In this document: piece by piece, positions 16,471 through 23,570 of the stretch
Layout: every line of letters starts with the position of its first letter
Position numbering within the stretch: position 1 is the stretch's first letter
Origin: Microvirga sp. Mcv34
GTDB taxonomy: Bacteria; Pseudomonadota; Alphaproteobacteria; Rhizobiales; Beijerinckiaceae
Direction: 5' to 3'
Length of the DNA stretch: 64,000 bases
Assembly (NCBI RefSeq): GCF_024519725.1
Contig: NZ_JALJRK010000024.1
Coordinates: 1-64,000 of the forward strand
Position numbers and translations under genes: made by a program
Notes under the pieces: model-generated
Databases searched by the model: none
The model's input: the letters and a program-made list of their open reading frames with translations, nothing else
What the model was told of the DNA's origin: nothing

Positions 16471-16491
16471 GTTTTCGAAAACCCCGAAAGG
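16471..16491 (+). promoter_or_regulatory. Leader with perfect arm, no adjacent gene
   Basis: GTTTTCGAAAAC (16471-16482) runs into CCCCGAAAGG. First of two leaders upstream of gene 16706. Confidence 0.55.
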
Positions 16492-16588
16492 TGAGCAGTT
16501 TCAAGCGAACGGCTCAGGCGGGAGGGCGAAGAAGAGCATTCCCAAAAGATCAGCATTAATCGAACAGCTAGGTCGGAAGGGAAGACTT

Positions 16589-16610
16589 CAAAATCCCCAA
16601 AACGAAAAGA
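16589..16610 (+). promoter_or_regulatory. Second leader upstream of gene 16706
   Basis: AAAATCCCCAAAACGAAAAG, about 95 nt before the ATG. Degenerate in the purine part. Confidence 0.4.
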
Positions 16611-16705
16611 GGCGGAGCTCAACCGCCCAGACGACATCGACCGGTCACCTGAGACAGGGACCACATCATCACCAGCCTTTGGCAAAACGAGAGAGAAAGC
16701 CAATC

Positions 16706-17044
16706 ATGGACACGGCAGTGAACGACAACCAGGTTTCGAACAACGTCTCTGGCACTCAGGTTTCGCAGGATCGCTCCCCGGCATTTCCGGTGCGCGGCCA
16801 CCTGTCGGCGGTCGAGGTCTCTAAGGACAAGAACGACAAGCCCTATGCGAAGGCCAAGCTGACCTTCACCCGCCGCAAGGACAATCGGGAAGTGACCGTC
16901 ACGACGATGGCCTTCGGCAAGGCCTTCGACAGCACGCAGCACCTCTTTCAGGAGGGCCCGGTCGCCCTCTACGGCACTTTCGAGCGCAACGTCTTCCGCG
17001 TGATCAGCGAGGCGCTGCCGCCGAAGGAGCAAGCAGCGGCCTGA
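16706..17044 (+). CDS. OB-fold-like small protein, distant member of the MTNAA family
   Basis: 112 residues; basic/polar N-tail (about 1-25) then FPVRGHLSAVEVSKDKNDKPYAKAKLTFTRR...EVTVTTMAF and GPVALYGTFERNVFRVISEALPPKE. The second block parallels PIRVFGVF...QVFRI(I/V)G of the three paralogues at 21999, 28712 and 29275. The strand pattern fits a single-stranded nucleic-acid-binding OB fold, but no binding residues can be proven. GAGAGAAAG ribosome site; strong terminator downstream makes it a single-gene unit. Confidence 0.75.
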   Translation: MDTAVNDNQVSNNVSGTQVSQDRSPAFPVRGHLSAVEVSKDKNDKPYAKAKLTFTRRKDNREVTVTTMAFGKAFDSTQHLFQEGPVALYGTFERNVFRVISEALPPKEQAAA

Positions 17045-17074
17045 TCCATAGCCCCCGGATCTCGGCCAGCTTGA

Positions 17075-17108
17075 GAAAAGCCACCTTGGTTAAGGTGGCT
17101 TTTCTTTT
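17075..17108 (+). terminator. Rho-independent terminator
   Basis: AAGCCACCTT (17078-17087) pairs with AAGGTGGCTT (17092-17101), followed by TTCTTTT. Confidence 0.9.
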
Positions 17109-17186
17109 GCACGAATTTGTAAACCACCGAACCATTTCAAAGCTCTTTGGTTTCTCCCCTCAACAGGAACCGGACACCCAAGGACG

Positions 17187-17199
17187 AAATCCCCGAGGA
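17187..17199 (+). promoter_or_regulatory. Leader before HAD gene
   Basis: AAATCCCCGAGGA, 5 nt before ATG 17205; GGA (17182-17184) can pair with TCC. Confidence 0.6.
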
Positions 17200-17204
17200 T
17201 AAAG

Positions 17205-17660
17205 ATGGCCGCGACCCCGCTCGTGTATCTCGATATCGATGGCGTCATCGTCACAGATCGGTCGACCAAACTCGGCGGCGCCGGCTACATACCGCCTGGA
17301 TCCGCCGCTATGGTTGTCGATATCCTCGACCAAACGGGTGCGCGTCTGGTTGTCGCAAGCACTTGGCGCCGCGATGCCGACTGCCGGGATAAGCTCGCTA
17401 AGGCTGGGATCGGTCAGGATCGCTATTTCATAGATTGGCGGACCCCAGACCTTCTCCCGGAGGAGGAGATTGCCGACCTTCCGATCCGAGGGTCCGAGAT
17501 TGATCGTCATCTGCAGCGCCACCGGCCTGCTCGGTACGTCATCATTGATGATGATCCAGGCATGCTGCCGCACCAGAAGCATTTCCACATTCAGGTTGAC
17601 CCGAGCATCGGACTTACATGGACCGATGCGGAGACTGCGATCGCCCTATTGCGCGGGTAG
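17205..17660 (+). CDS. HAD-like hydrolase of the Swiss-Army-Knife RNA-repair type
   Basis: 151 residues. HAD motif I is YLDIDGVIV (Asp nucleophile at about 9), motif II is VASTWR (about 49-54) and the acidic motif IV is YVIIDDDPG (about 110-118). The closing FHIQVDPSIGLTWTDAETAIALL is typical of the compact HAD domain found in RNA-repair proteins (HAD_SAK). Members are phosphatases or phosphotransferases; the substrate here may be a nucleic-acid end (inference). Leader sets the start. Confidence 0.85.
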   Translation: MAATPLVYLDIDGVIVTDRSTKLGGAGYIPPGSAAMVVDILDQTGARLVVASTWRRDADCRDKLAKAGIGQDRYFIDWRTPDLLPEEEIADLPIRGSEIDRHLQRHRPARYVIIDDDPGMLPHQKHFHIQVDPSIGLTWTDAETAIALLRG

Positions 17661-17715
17661 CGGAGTGCCAACTCCCAAGATCTGAATTCCAGGCTCAGTC
17701 CGAGATGAAAGGGAT

Positions 17716-17742
17716 GAATTGAAAATTCCCGAAATCAAGGAG
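17716..17742 (+). promoter_or_regulatory. Leader with compensated arm before gene 17750
   Basis: Here the motif is AAATTCCCGAAATCAAGGAG, and the arm GAATT (17716-17720) still pairs with AATTC (17724-17728). Confidence 0.6.
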
Positions 17743-17749
17743 AGCCACG

Positions 17750-17950
17750 ATGTCCGGTTTCGATCGTTTTTCGTCTCAGGAAGCTGCCAACATCCAGGCC
17801 TTCGGCTCTGACGTGAAGGACGCAACCGTCCTCGCGGACGGAAATGGCTTCGTTGTCCAGGTCGAGACGGCTCAGGGCGACTTCTTCTCCCTCCCCCACA
17901 CCTCCTACGCCTCCGCGTCGGCCACCGCCGAGCGGCTCCTCTGCGCTTAG
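17750..17950 (+). CDS. Hypothetical protein, 66 aa
   Basis: Unrecognised. Short beta-rich protein (ATVLADGNGFVVQVETAQGDFFSLPH). AAGGAGAG upstream supports ATG 17750. 25 bp before the next small gene on the same strand. Confidence 0.65.
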   Translation: MSGFDRFSSQEAANIQAFGSDVKDATVLADGNGFVVQVETAQGDFFSLPHTSYASASATAERLLCA

Positions 17951-17975
17951 TCGCATTTCACGGAAAGGAAACACG

Positions 17976-18230
17976 ATGCCGGATCATTACCGCATCATTG
18001 ATCGAGAGGGCAGCCGCCGTATCGAGTCGCGCCAGCTTGCCAGGTCGACGGCCTCCACCAAGCCCGGGTTCCTACGGCTGTTCTATTCCCTCAACCCGAA
18101 GGCAAAGCGCGGGTACTTCGGGGTTCGGCTCCACGATGATGGCGCCGACATCCTCGATGGAAACGGCAACACGGCCACGTCCTTCATGCGGGTTCGGCCC
18201 AGCGAGCTCGCCCGATATCAGAACCACTGA
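17976..18230 (+). CDS. Hypothetical basic protein, 84 aa
   Basis: ATG 17976 follows AAAGGAA. Basic N-terminal half (REGSRRIESRQLARSTASTKPG) and a beta hairpin region (RGYFGVRLHDDGADILDGNGN). No family recognised. Likely cotranscribed with 17750. Confidence 0.65.
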   Translation: MPDHYRIIDREGSRRIESRQLARSTASTKPGFLRLFYSLNPKAKRGYFGVRLHDDGADILDGNGNTATSFMRVRPSELARYQNH

Positions 18231-18346
18231 CCGTGTCGGGATTGGTTTACCTGCCTCTGCTACCCTGGAGGCTGGAGAACTGGCCAAAGGCCCCTGACCA
18301 GGGGAACACAGCCTCTTCAGCCTTACAGCCGCAGGATTCCGCAATC

Positions 18347-18619
18347 ATGGCAGACCCCCGTGAAACCCTTCTCGTCGCTTACGACGCCCTGATGGCCGCT
18401 CGAAAGCACAAAGAAGAGTTGCTGCCAGCGCGGATCAAGACCCTGAAAACCGATCCGGAATGGACCGAAGCCGTGGCACGCGAAATCGCCTGCCATACGG
18501 CTTTCGATCTCTGCGCCCTTGCCTTCTGTAAGGAACTACGACGTGAATCAGCCCAAGATGATGCTTCACCTCCCCACGACGGGAGAGTTGCTCGACGTAA
18601 AAGCACTCGAGGAAGGTGA
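18347..18619 (+). CDS. Hypothetical helical protein, 90 aa
   Basis: Unrecognised. Helical N-terminal 65 residues (ETLLVAYDALMAARKHKEELLPARIKTL) and a low-complexity basic tail (HDGRVARRKSTRGR). It overlaps the next gene by 77 bp in another frame, unusual for this window; the tail may therefore be only marginally constrained. Weak ribosome site GCAGGA. Confidence 0.5.
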   Translation: MADPRETLLVAYDALMAARKHKEELLPARIKTLKTDPEWTEAVAREIACHTAFDLCALAFCKELRRESAQDDASPPHDGRVARRKSTRGR

Positions 18620-19163
18620 AGTCCTCGGCCTGAATGAAGCAGGCGATATCCTTCAGTGGGGCGTGGACATCGGGATCTACATCCCACAGGAGACGCCCGA
18701 AGAATTCGGGCTCGATAATCTCCGCGCCCACGAAGTCCGCAGGGTCCGTTCCCAGGCTCAGGGCTCGGCTCCCGATCCAGTCCTCTACCCGCTCAGCACC
18801 CAGGACAAGAACACTGTCCTCGCTGCGCTCCTCCACTATTTCGAGGATGGTCTGGGAGAACCCTTCAAACAATCCAACGAGGTCCACCTGTTGGCCTCCG
18901 GAGAAGCCGAAGGCCTCAACGAGGATATCTCCCTCGACCAGGACGGAGTTCAAGAACTCCTCGACAGGTTGCGGCAATCGGACGGTATCGTCTCGACTGC
19001 GCTCCTCCAACTTCGAAAGTTCGCCGCCAAGCAGGATAGAGACATGTCCGATCCGTCTGGTGATGGATCGGGAACGAACGCCCGTCCGCCCAACGGCGAC
19101 GATTGGAACGACCTCCACTCTGAGGTCATGTCCACAACGGAGAGCCTGAAACATGTCGACTGA
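18543..19163 (+). CDS. Hypothetical acidic protein, 206 aa
   Basis: GTG 18543 is chosen because AAGGA precedes it. Strongly acidic, with beta-rich start (MMLHLPTTGELLDVKALEEGEVLGL) and helical middle (LYPLSTQDKNTVLAALLHYFEDGLG). No membrane segment, no family recognised. Stop overlaps the start at 19153. Confidence 0.65.
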   Translation: MNQPKMMLHLPTTGELLDVKALEEGEVLGLNEAGDILQWGVDIGIYIPQETPEEFGLDNLRAHEVRRVRSQAQGSAPDPVLYPLSTQDKNTVLAALLHYFEDGLGEPFKQSNEVHLLASGEAEGLNEDISLDQDGVQELLDRLRQSDGIVSTALLQLRKFAAKQDRDMSDPSGDGSGTNARPPNGDDWNDLHSEVMSTTESLKHVD

Positions 19164-19533
19164 AACCGCCGTCGCCCCTCAGTGGGTCGCCGTCTACCTC
19201 GGCCGGGCCGTGACCCACTCGTCTAGAGAGGAGGCTGAGCGGCTCTCCACCCCTGATCGCATCGCTCTCCTGCCGGTCGCGTTCGATCCAAAGGAACTCA
19301 GCAACCATGATCTGTGCCTCGCCCTTGAGGAGATGCGTCGCCGGGGCTGGGCTGTGGCAGCCTATGACGTTGATGACGTGGACGCCCTGATCAGCGACGA
19401 CGTTGATCCGGCTCCCACCGACGATGACATCCGGGCCTGGTTGAAGGACAACCAGGACGATCTTCAGGACAGCATGTGTGCCGCTATGCACGAGGCGATC
19501 AACGCCGAGTGGAACCGTCGCGACGACGGTTAA
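19153..19533 (+). CDS. Hypothetical acidic protein, 126 aa
   Basis: Unrecognised. Overlaps the end of the preceding gene. Pattern HDLCLALEEMRRRGWAVAAYDVDDVDALI then DDDIRAWLKDNQDDLQDSMCAAMHEAI: a strand-helix core and two acidic helices. May be DNA-mimic-like by charge (weak inference). Confidence 0.65.
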   Translation: MSTETAVAPQWVAVYLGRAVTHSSREEAERLSTPDRIALLPVAFDPKELSNHDLCLALEEMRRRGWAVAAYDVDDVDALISDDVDPAPTDDDIRAWLKDNQDDLQDSMCAAMHEAINAEWNRRDDG

Positions 19534-19645
19534 GGGCTAGCCCCTCAGCCACGATCTAGCGTCGGCAAGACCGACTAACAACGCGGGACGACCCATCTTC
19601 CCGCGCCGCTTTCGTTTGCCTTCCCTTCAACGGAGATCTCGGACC

Positions 19646-20131
19646 ATGGCATATCCCCCGATTGCAGTCGCAAACACGCTGATCGCTCGCCACGCCGCCT
19701 CGGGCGGCATCACCCATAAAAGGATCCAGACGCTCTGCTATCTCCTGTATGGCTGGTCGATCCCGATCCTGGGAAAGCCGCTCCTGACCGAAGCCCCGGA
19801 GGTCTGGAGCGAGGGTCCAATCTTCGGCCGCCTGTTCGCTCAGCTGTCTTCTCACGGGGACGCTCCGATCACGGAGCCCGTTCAGGTCAAGGGATGCCCA
19901 GCCGTGCCGGACGAGGACACGATCACCCACGAACTGATCGAATGGGTGGACGAACGCCACGCGAGCCTGCCCGAAGCCAGTCTGAGCCTCATCGCCCACG
20001 GTCCGAACTCACCTTGGAGGCGGGTCGCCGAAGAGCATCACTTTCTTCTGGCCGATCCCATCGAGATCCCGCAGGCGGTGATCGCCCATCACTTCACCGC
20101 GCAGGCGCGGCAGGTTTCGCTCATCCAGTAG
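19646..20131 (+). CDS. SocA/Panacea-type (DUF4065) antitoxin-like protein
   Basis: 161 residues. The family core is clear: ANTLIARHAASGGITHKRIQTLCYLLYGWSI (about 8-40), EVWSEGPIFGRLFAQLSSHG (about 52-71) and LIEWVDERHASLPEASLSLIAHGPNSPWRRV (about 98-128). Panacea domains serve as antitoxins that act with proteolytic adaptors or chaperones against many different toxins. No recognisable toxin is adjacent; the gene upstream (19153) is the only candidate. GGAG precedes ATG 19646. A hairpin follows. Confidence 0.82.
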   Translation: MAYPPIAVANTLIARHAASGGITHKRIQTLCYLLYGWSIPILGKPLLTEAPEVWSEGPIFGRLFAQLSSHGDAPITEPVQVKGCPAVPDEDTITHELIEWVDERHASLPEASLSLIAHGPNSPWRRVAEEHHFLLADPIEIPQAVIAHHFTAQARQVSLIQ

Positions 20132-20146
20132 CGACACCGCGCCCTT

Positions 20147-20175
20147 GGACCCGACCAATGGCCGGGTCCATTTCG
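20147..20175 (+). terminator. Hairpin after the Panacea gene
   Basis: GGACCCG (20147-20153) pairs with CGGGTCC (20163-20169), then ATTTCG. Weak T-run; possible terminator or leader structure of 20207. Confidence 0.5.
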
Positions 20176-20206
20176 TCCCAGCCCATTTCATCCCACGGAG
20201 GCTCCG

Positions 20207-21013
20207 TTGCCCAAGAACCCTGGCGTATTCACCGAACAAGGCCTCGCATCCCTGAAAGGGAGCATCGCTGCAATCTGTAGACACCCCTACAATGGCGAGC
20301 GCTCATTTGTCGGATTTGCCACCCACTTCGGTGGCGGAGCCTTCGCGACGGTGACAGACGGCAAAATCAAGCTCCCTTGGACGGAGTGGAAAGGCGCTGG
20401 CCCCTATCACGACCTTCGGATTCACCTGCTCGACGGTTCTGGGGCGGTGTTCTGGGTCGACTGGGTTTACGAAACTCCGATCATGCCCGTTGCTGTTCTT
20501 CAGGTTCGTGGCGAAGGCATTGAGCGCTGGCCCGATCCGGAAGTCGCGACAATAGCGGCCATGCACGGCAAAAATCATCTTTGGCGGATCGGCTATGCAG
20601 ACGGCCAATTCGGAGACCACCGCCTCGATTTGAACTCCTTAGGCACGGAACCGCCGCAGATTGTGAAGGCAGGATGGATCTGCACTCATCCGTGTCTGAC
20701 CTACTTCCGCCACGGAGGAGATCCTGAATTCTCGGGTAAACGGACAATCGCAGGGCACGCCTGTTTCGATTACCCGACTAAGAGCGACTTGGGCGGCCCC
20801 GTCGTCGATAACGAAGGACGCCTTGCAGGTGTGCTCGTCGGAGCCAACCTTGGGCCACAGGAGGCTCACGTTGGAGCCTATGTCCCTTCACAGATGATCA
20901 TACCCTTCGTCGGAGAGGCGAGAGCCGCGAAGGTTTACCATTCATTCCATCGCTCTCTCTTCCAGGTCCTCCATCAGATCGACGAAAGCGAAGTCACGGC
21001 TTCCGCAGCATAG
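20207..21013 (+). CDS. Possible degenerate trypsin-like peptidase fold, 268 aa
   Basis: TTG 20207 follows GGAGG. Residues 194-204 read DLGGPVVDNEG and then LAGVLVGANLG, very like the GDSGGP...G(I/V)V region of chymotrypsin-fold proteases, but the nucleophile position is Leu. An earlier GFATHFGGGAFATVTDG (about 36-52) could be the His region and DWVYETPIMPVAVLQV (about 85-100) the Asp strand. If correct this is a catalytically dead fold used for binding. The assignment rests on motif resemblance only. Followed by the tandem non-coding units. Confidence 0.5.
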   Translation: MPKNPGVFTEQGLASLKGSIAAICRHPYNGERSFVGFATHFGGGAFATVTDGKIKLPWTEWKGAGPYHDLRIHLLDGSGAVFWVDWVYETPIMPVAVLQVRGEGIERWPDPEVATIAAMHGKNHLWRIGYADGQFGDHRLDLNSLGTEPPQIVKAGWICTHPCLTYFRHGGDPEFSGKRTIAGHACFDYPTKSDLGGPVVDNEGRLAGVLVGANLGPQEAHVGAYVPSQMIIPFVGEARAAKVYHSFHRSLFQVLHQIDESEVTASAA

Positions 21014-21032
21014 GAAGTGAAGACTTTTCTCC

Positions 21033-21372
21033 AGTTGAGAATGCGCAGAAGGGGAAGCTGAAATCCCCAAAAGAAGAAAGTGCTTCGAGAGGAGGCGACA
21101 ATGAAGCTTTAGATCAAATCAACGTCCCGGCCCAGAGTGGCTTTCTGACATATACCTGCCTCATCCGTTGGTCCCTTTGACCGTTCTGCAGGGCTTCAAA
21201 ACAAGTATCCTTTTTGGCCAGGTGCTCGCTACGAGACCTCAGCCTCTGATCATCGCTGACGCGGACCCAAGATCCACGGGTCTAAAACACTGGATAGTAT
21301 GGGAACCGCTTAAGGGCTCGCTACCTCTCGGGCGTCGAAGGTGGGCTGGCACCCCAGGATCACTGCCAATCA
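21033..21372 (+). ncRNA. Candidate structured RNA, tandem copy A
   Basis: Non-coding unit of about 340 nt. It opens with GGGGA (21051-21055) pairing with TCCCC (21064-21068), the gene leader with an arm. GAGAGGAGG and a four-codon frame ATG AAG CTT TAG (21101-21112) follow. Further stems: GGTC/GACC (21170-21173, 21179-21182), AGGT-g-CTCG/CGAG-ACCT (about 21220-21239), GACCC/GGGTC (21264-21268, 21278-21282). Each matches a stem in copy B, two with compensatory base-pair changes. Confidence 0.7.
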
Positions 21373-21384
21373 GATTTTTAATTC

Positions 21385-21727
21385 ATTTGAGAATGTGAAG
21401 AAGGGGAAATTGAAATCCCCGCAAAATCGACCTGAGAGGAGGTTAAGATGGAACGTTAGATACGCTAGCTGCTTCCGACATTGATAGTCGACAACATACC
21501 TGCCTCATCTGTTGGCCCATTGGCCGTACTGCAGGAACTCTTTGACCAAAGTAGCCTTTTGGCCAGGTACGCGGCGGACATGTAACCCGACCGTTGCCTC
21601 AGCCTCTGATCATCGCTGACGCGGATCCATGACCCACGGATCTAAAACGCCGGGTAGCACTGAGCACCGCTGACGGGCTCCCTATCTCATCAGGGACGAG
21701 AGTGGACTGACCTCCAACCTAAAGGTC
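21385..21727 (+). ncRNA. Candidate structured RNA, tandem copy B
   Basis: Second copy, offset 352-360 nt. GGGGA/TCCCC (21403-21407, 21416-21420), GAGAGGAGG and ATG GAA CGT TAG (21448-21459), GGCC/GGCC (21514-21517, 21522-21525) replacing GGTC/GACC, GATCC/GGATC (21624-21628, 21638-21642) replacing GACCC/GGGTC, and TCCCT/AGGGA (about 21681-21698). Long blocks such as GCCTCAGCCTCTGATCATCG are identical. A strong terminator follows, so the pair probably forms one transcript. Confidence 0.7.
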
Positions 21728-21738
21728 ACCTAACGAAA

Positions 21739-21790
21739 GAAGCCGCGAGAGTGCCACATAGGCCCTACCAATCTCGCGGCTTCTTTTGTG
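21739..21790 (+). terminator. Strong rho-independent terminator of the ncRNA unit
   Basis: Perfect 12-bp stem GAAGCCGCGAGA (21739-21750) with TCTCGCGGCTTC (21772-21783), then TTTTGTG. Confidence 0.9.
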
Positions 21791-21916
21791 CTCGTTGAGC
21801 CAAACCCCAAAATCCACGCCGGTCAATCTTTTGTCAGTCTGCGGAGCAAATCTCTAACGCAGCGGGAATCCGGGCGTTTGTTGAATTCGGAAAGGATCAG
21901 CGAAGAGGAGAAGGTT

Positions 21917-21932
21917 CAATCCCCAAAAGGGA
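21917..21932 (+). promoter_or_regulatory. First of two leaders before gene 21999
   Basis: CAATCCCCAAAAGGGA. Followed by hairpin GGAAAT-CGG-ATTTCC (about 21930-21944) before the second leader 56 nt on. Confidence 0.5.
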
Positions 21933-21972
21933 AATCGGATTTCCTCAGATCAAAAGTGAGCAAGGCTCGTTT

Positions 21973-21990
21973 CAATCCCCAGAATAAGGA
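21973..21990 (+). promoter_or_regulatory. Second leader before gene 21999
   Basis: CAATCCCCAGAATAAGGA. AAGGA is too close to ATG 21990 but correctly spaced for ATG 21999. Confidence 0.6.
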
Positions 21991-21998
21991 TGAGTTTG

Positions 21999-22391
21999 AT
22001 GACAAACGCAGCAGTCGCCTCCAACGTCGCTCCCGTCGCCAACGACAACGCCCAGAAGCAGCGCACCTATCCGCGCATGGTGACGCCGAAGGCAATCAAG
22101 GAAGGCTCGAACAAGAACGGCACGCCGTTTGTCAGCTTCATCGGCGAGTACACCCGCCGCGGGGCAAGCAAGCCCTCGACGATGCTACACACCGCGTCGG
22201 GCAAGTCTCTGGCGGCGATCAAGGATCAGCTCAAGGAAGGCCAGCCGATCCGCGTCTTCGGTGTCTTCGAGACGATGCCGGCCACGGAGGAACGGACCGA
22301 GGGTCAGGTGTTTCGGATTATCGGCCTTTCTACGCCGCGCGAGGCGGCGCCGGAGGCCGCCGACCAGGCCGAGATGAAGGAAGCCGCGTAA
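21999..22391 (+). CDS. MTNAA-family small OB-fold-like protein, paralogue 1
   Basis: 130 residues. One of three paralogues (with 28712 and 29275) that share MTNAA..., NDNAQKQRTYPRMVTPKAIK, (F/Y)VSFIGEY, HTASG, LKEGQPIRVFGVF and QVFRI(I/V)G. Low-complexity start, central beta-rich core about 20-115, Ala/Glu tail. The pattern resembles single-stranded-DNA-binding or OB-fold proteins but carries no diagnostic residues. Start at 21999 follows from the leader and agrees with the paralogues. Same terminator style after each member suggests recent duplication of a whole unit. Confidence 0.8.
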   Translation: MTNAAVASNVAPVANDNAQKQRTYPRMVTPKAIKEGSNKNGTPFVSFIGEYTRRGASKPSTMLHTASGKSLAAIKDQLKEGQPIRVFGVFETMPATEERTEGQVFRIIGLSTPREAAPEAADQAEMKEAA

Positions 22392-22488
22392 TCGGCTTCC
22401 GCCACCTGGGGTCGGCGCAGGCGCTAGCCTGCCACGGCGCAAGCGACGTGCCGACCCTGCCACTTCCGCTCCAGACAGGTAGGTTCTG

Positions 22489-22656
22489 GTGAAATATCTC
22501 CTGGCAAAATTGTACTACTGGCTCGCCGCCTCGACCAGTGATCCCGGCAAGGCAGCGAGCTATCTCGACCGGTCGCACGATCTCGATTATCGCGCCGACC
22601 CATACTACCAGATTGAGGATGACGGCTCCAATGATGAGCCGCTGCCCGCAGCCTAA
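22489..22656 (+). CDS. Small acidic protein, 55 aa
   Basis: GTG 22489 follows AGGTAGG. Aromatic start (MKYLLAKLYYWLAAST) and acidic end (YYQIEDDGSNDEPLPAA). No homologue recognised. Sits in the same transcript as 21999 before the terminator at 22678. Confidence 0.55.
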   Translation: MKYLLAKLYYWLAASTSDPGKAASYLDRSHDLDYRADPYYQIEDDGSNDEPLPAA

Positions 22657-22677
22657 CGGCACCCGATGCCGGAACAG

Positions 22678-22706
22678 AAGCCGCCCTCTCGGGCGGCTTT
22701 TTTCAT
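22678..22706 (+). terminator. Rho-independent terminator
   Basis: AAGCCGCCC loop GGGCGGCTT then TTTT. Nearly identical to those at 29116 and 29667. Confidence 0.9.
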
Positions 22707-22753
22707 GTGCGCTGCGAGGACCGTCTCGCTGGTGTGAGTGAATGGAGGTCAAC

Positions 22754-22837
22754 ATGGTTGCACAGCTGATGCGCTTTGCCCTGGGAATCGTATTCCCGCT
22801 GGCTGTCGTGGGTTATGCTCTTTCGAAGGGCGTCTAA
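22754..22837 (+). CDS. Single-helix microprotein, 27 aa
   Basis: ATG 22754 with GGAGGT upstream; MVAQLMRFALGIVFPLAVVGYALSKGV is one transmembrane helix. Too short for homology; strength of the ribosome site is the main support. Confidence 0.4.
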   Translation: MVAQLMRFALGIVFPLAVVGYALSKGV

Positions 22838-22888
22838 ACGAATGATCCTGCGCTGTGATCCCGTTTGAGAGGAAGTATTTTTGGGGCC

Positions 22889-23570
22889 CTACACTTCCCA
22901 CAGCTTCCTGAACTCAGGGGAGAATGTCACTTCCTTGTCGTTCTCTTCATTTCGGCTATAGGTCGCAACGGTGACTTTCAGTTTAGCAACGGCGTCGAGG
23001 AGCACACTGCTCGATCCGCGTGGTACCAGGAGGATCGGCGTATGATTTTGGAGCGACGGCATCAACTGCCGGTAAAGCATTAGCTGGCCGAACGCCTCAT
23101 ATATGTCCGACGCCGTAAGTCCGGTCTTGATTTCAACTAGCAGCGGCCCAGTATTGCCATCAAACTCCGCATCGACCTCGAAGCCTACTGCTGGCCGCGG
23201 CTTCCTGATCTTTTTGCCATACTTGGCTAATTCAGCCTCCAAAGCGTGCCAAACTTCGCCCTGCCAGTTGCGAACCATCGTCGCATCTGTGGCAGCTTTC
23301 GGTGCTTTGAAGTATGGGTCCGCATTTTCTGGGCCCCCATAGAGTTGCGCTATAACTGAGGTATCCCGTTCGTCCTGATGGTCCGTATAGCGATCGCGGG
23401 CGCCAGCGCATCGAGCGACAAAGAACGCTGTCTCGCGACGGATTTGCTCTGGTGGCTGATTAAGACGGGCTACAGGGTACCAGCGGCGGTCCCGAATGCT
23501 ATTCGTCACTTGGTGCCGTCGCGAGCTGTGTTGAAATTCGGGTGGCGCGATCTCCGGCATGAACATCGTA
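22889..23570 (-). pseudogene. C-terminal part of a PD-(D/E)XK nuclease-like gene, cut by IS256 element
   Basis: 225 codons from ATG 23566, but this ATG lies at the insertion junction and has no ribosome site, so it is probably the 3' part of a broken gene whose 5' part is at 24930-25342. The nuclease core is intact: FEVDAEFDGNTGPLLVEIKTG (about 128-148) carries the Asp and the E-x-K of the restriction-endonuclease fold, and ASDIYEAFGQLMLYRQLMP is the usual following helix. Before insertion the gene would have coded for about 365 residues. Could be a DNA repair or defence nuclease (inference). Confidence 0.7.

Noticed and set aside
21168..21398. 76-codon frame inside the tandem RNA units
   Set aside because: Frame is not kept in the second copy and lies across covarying stems.
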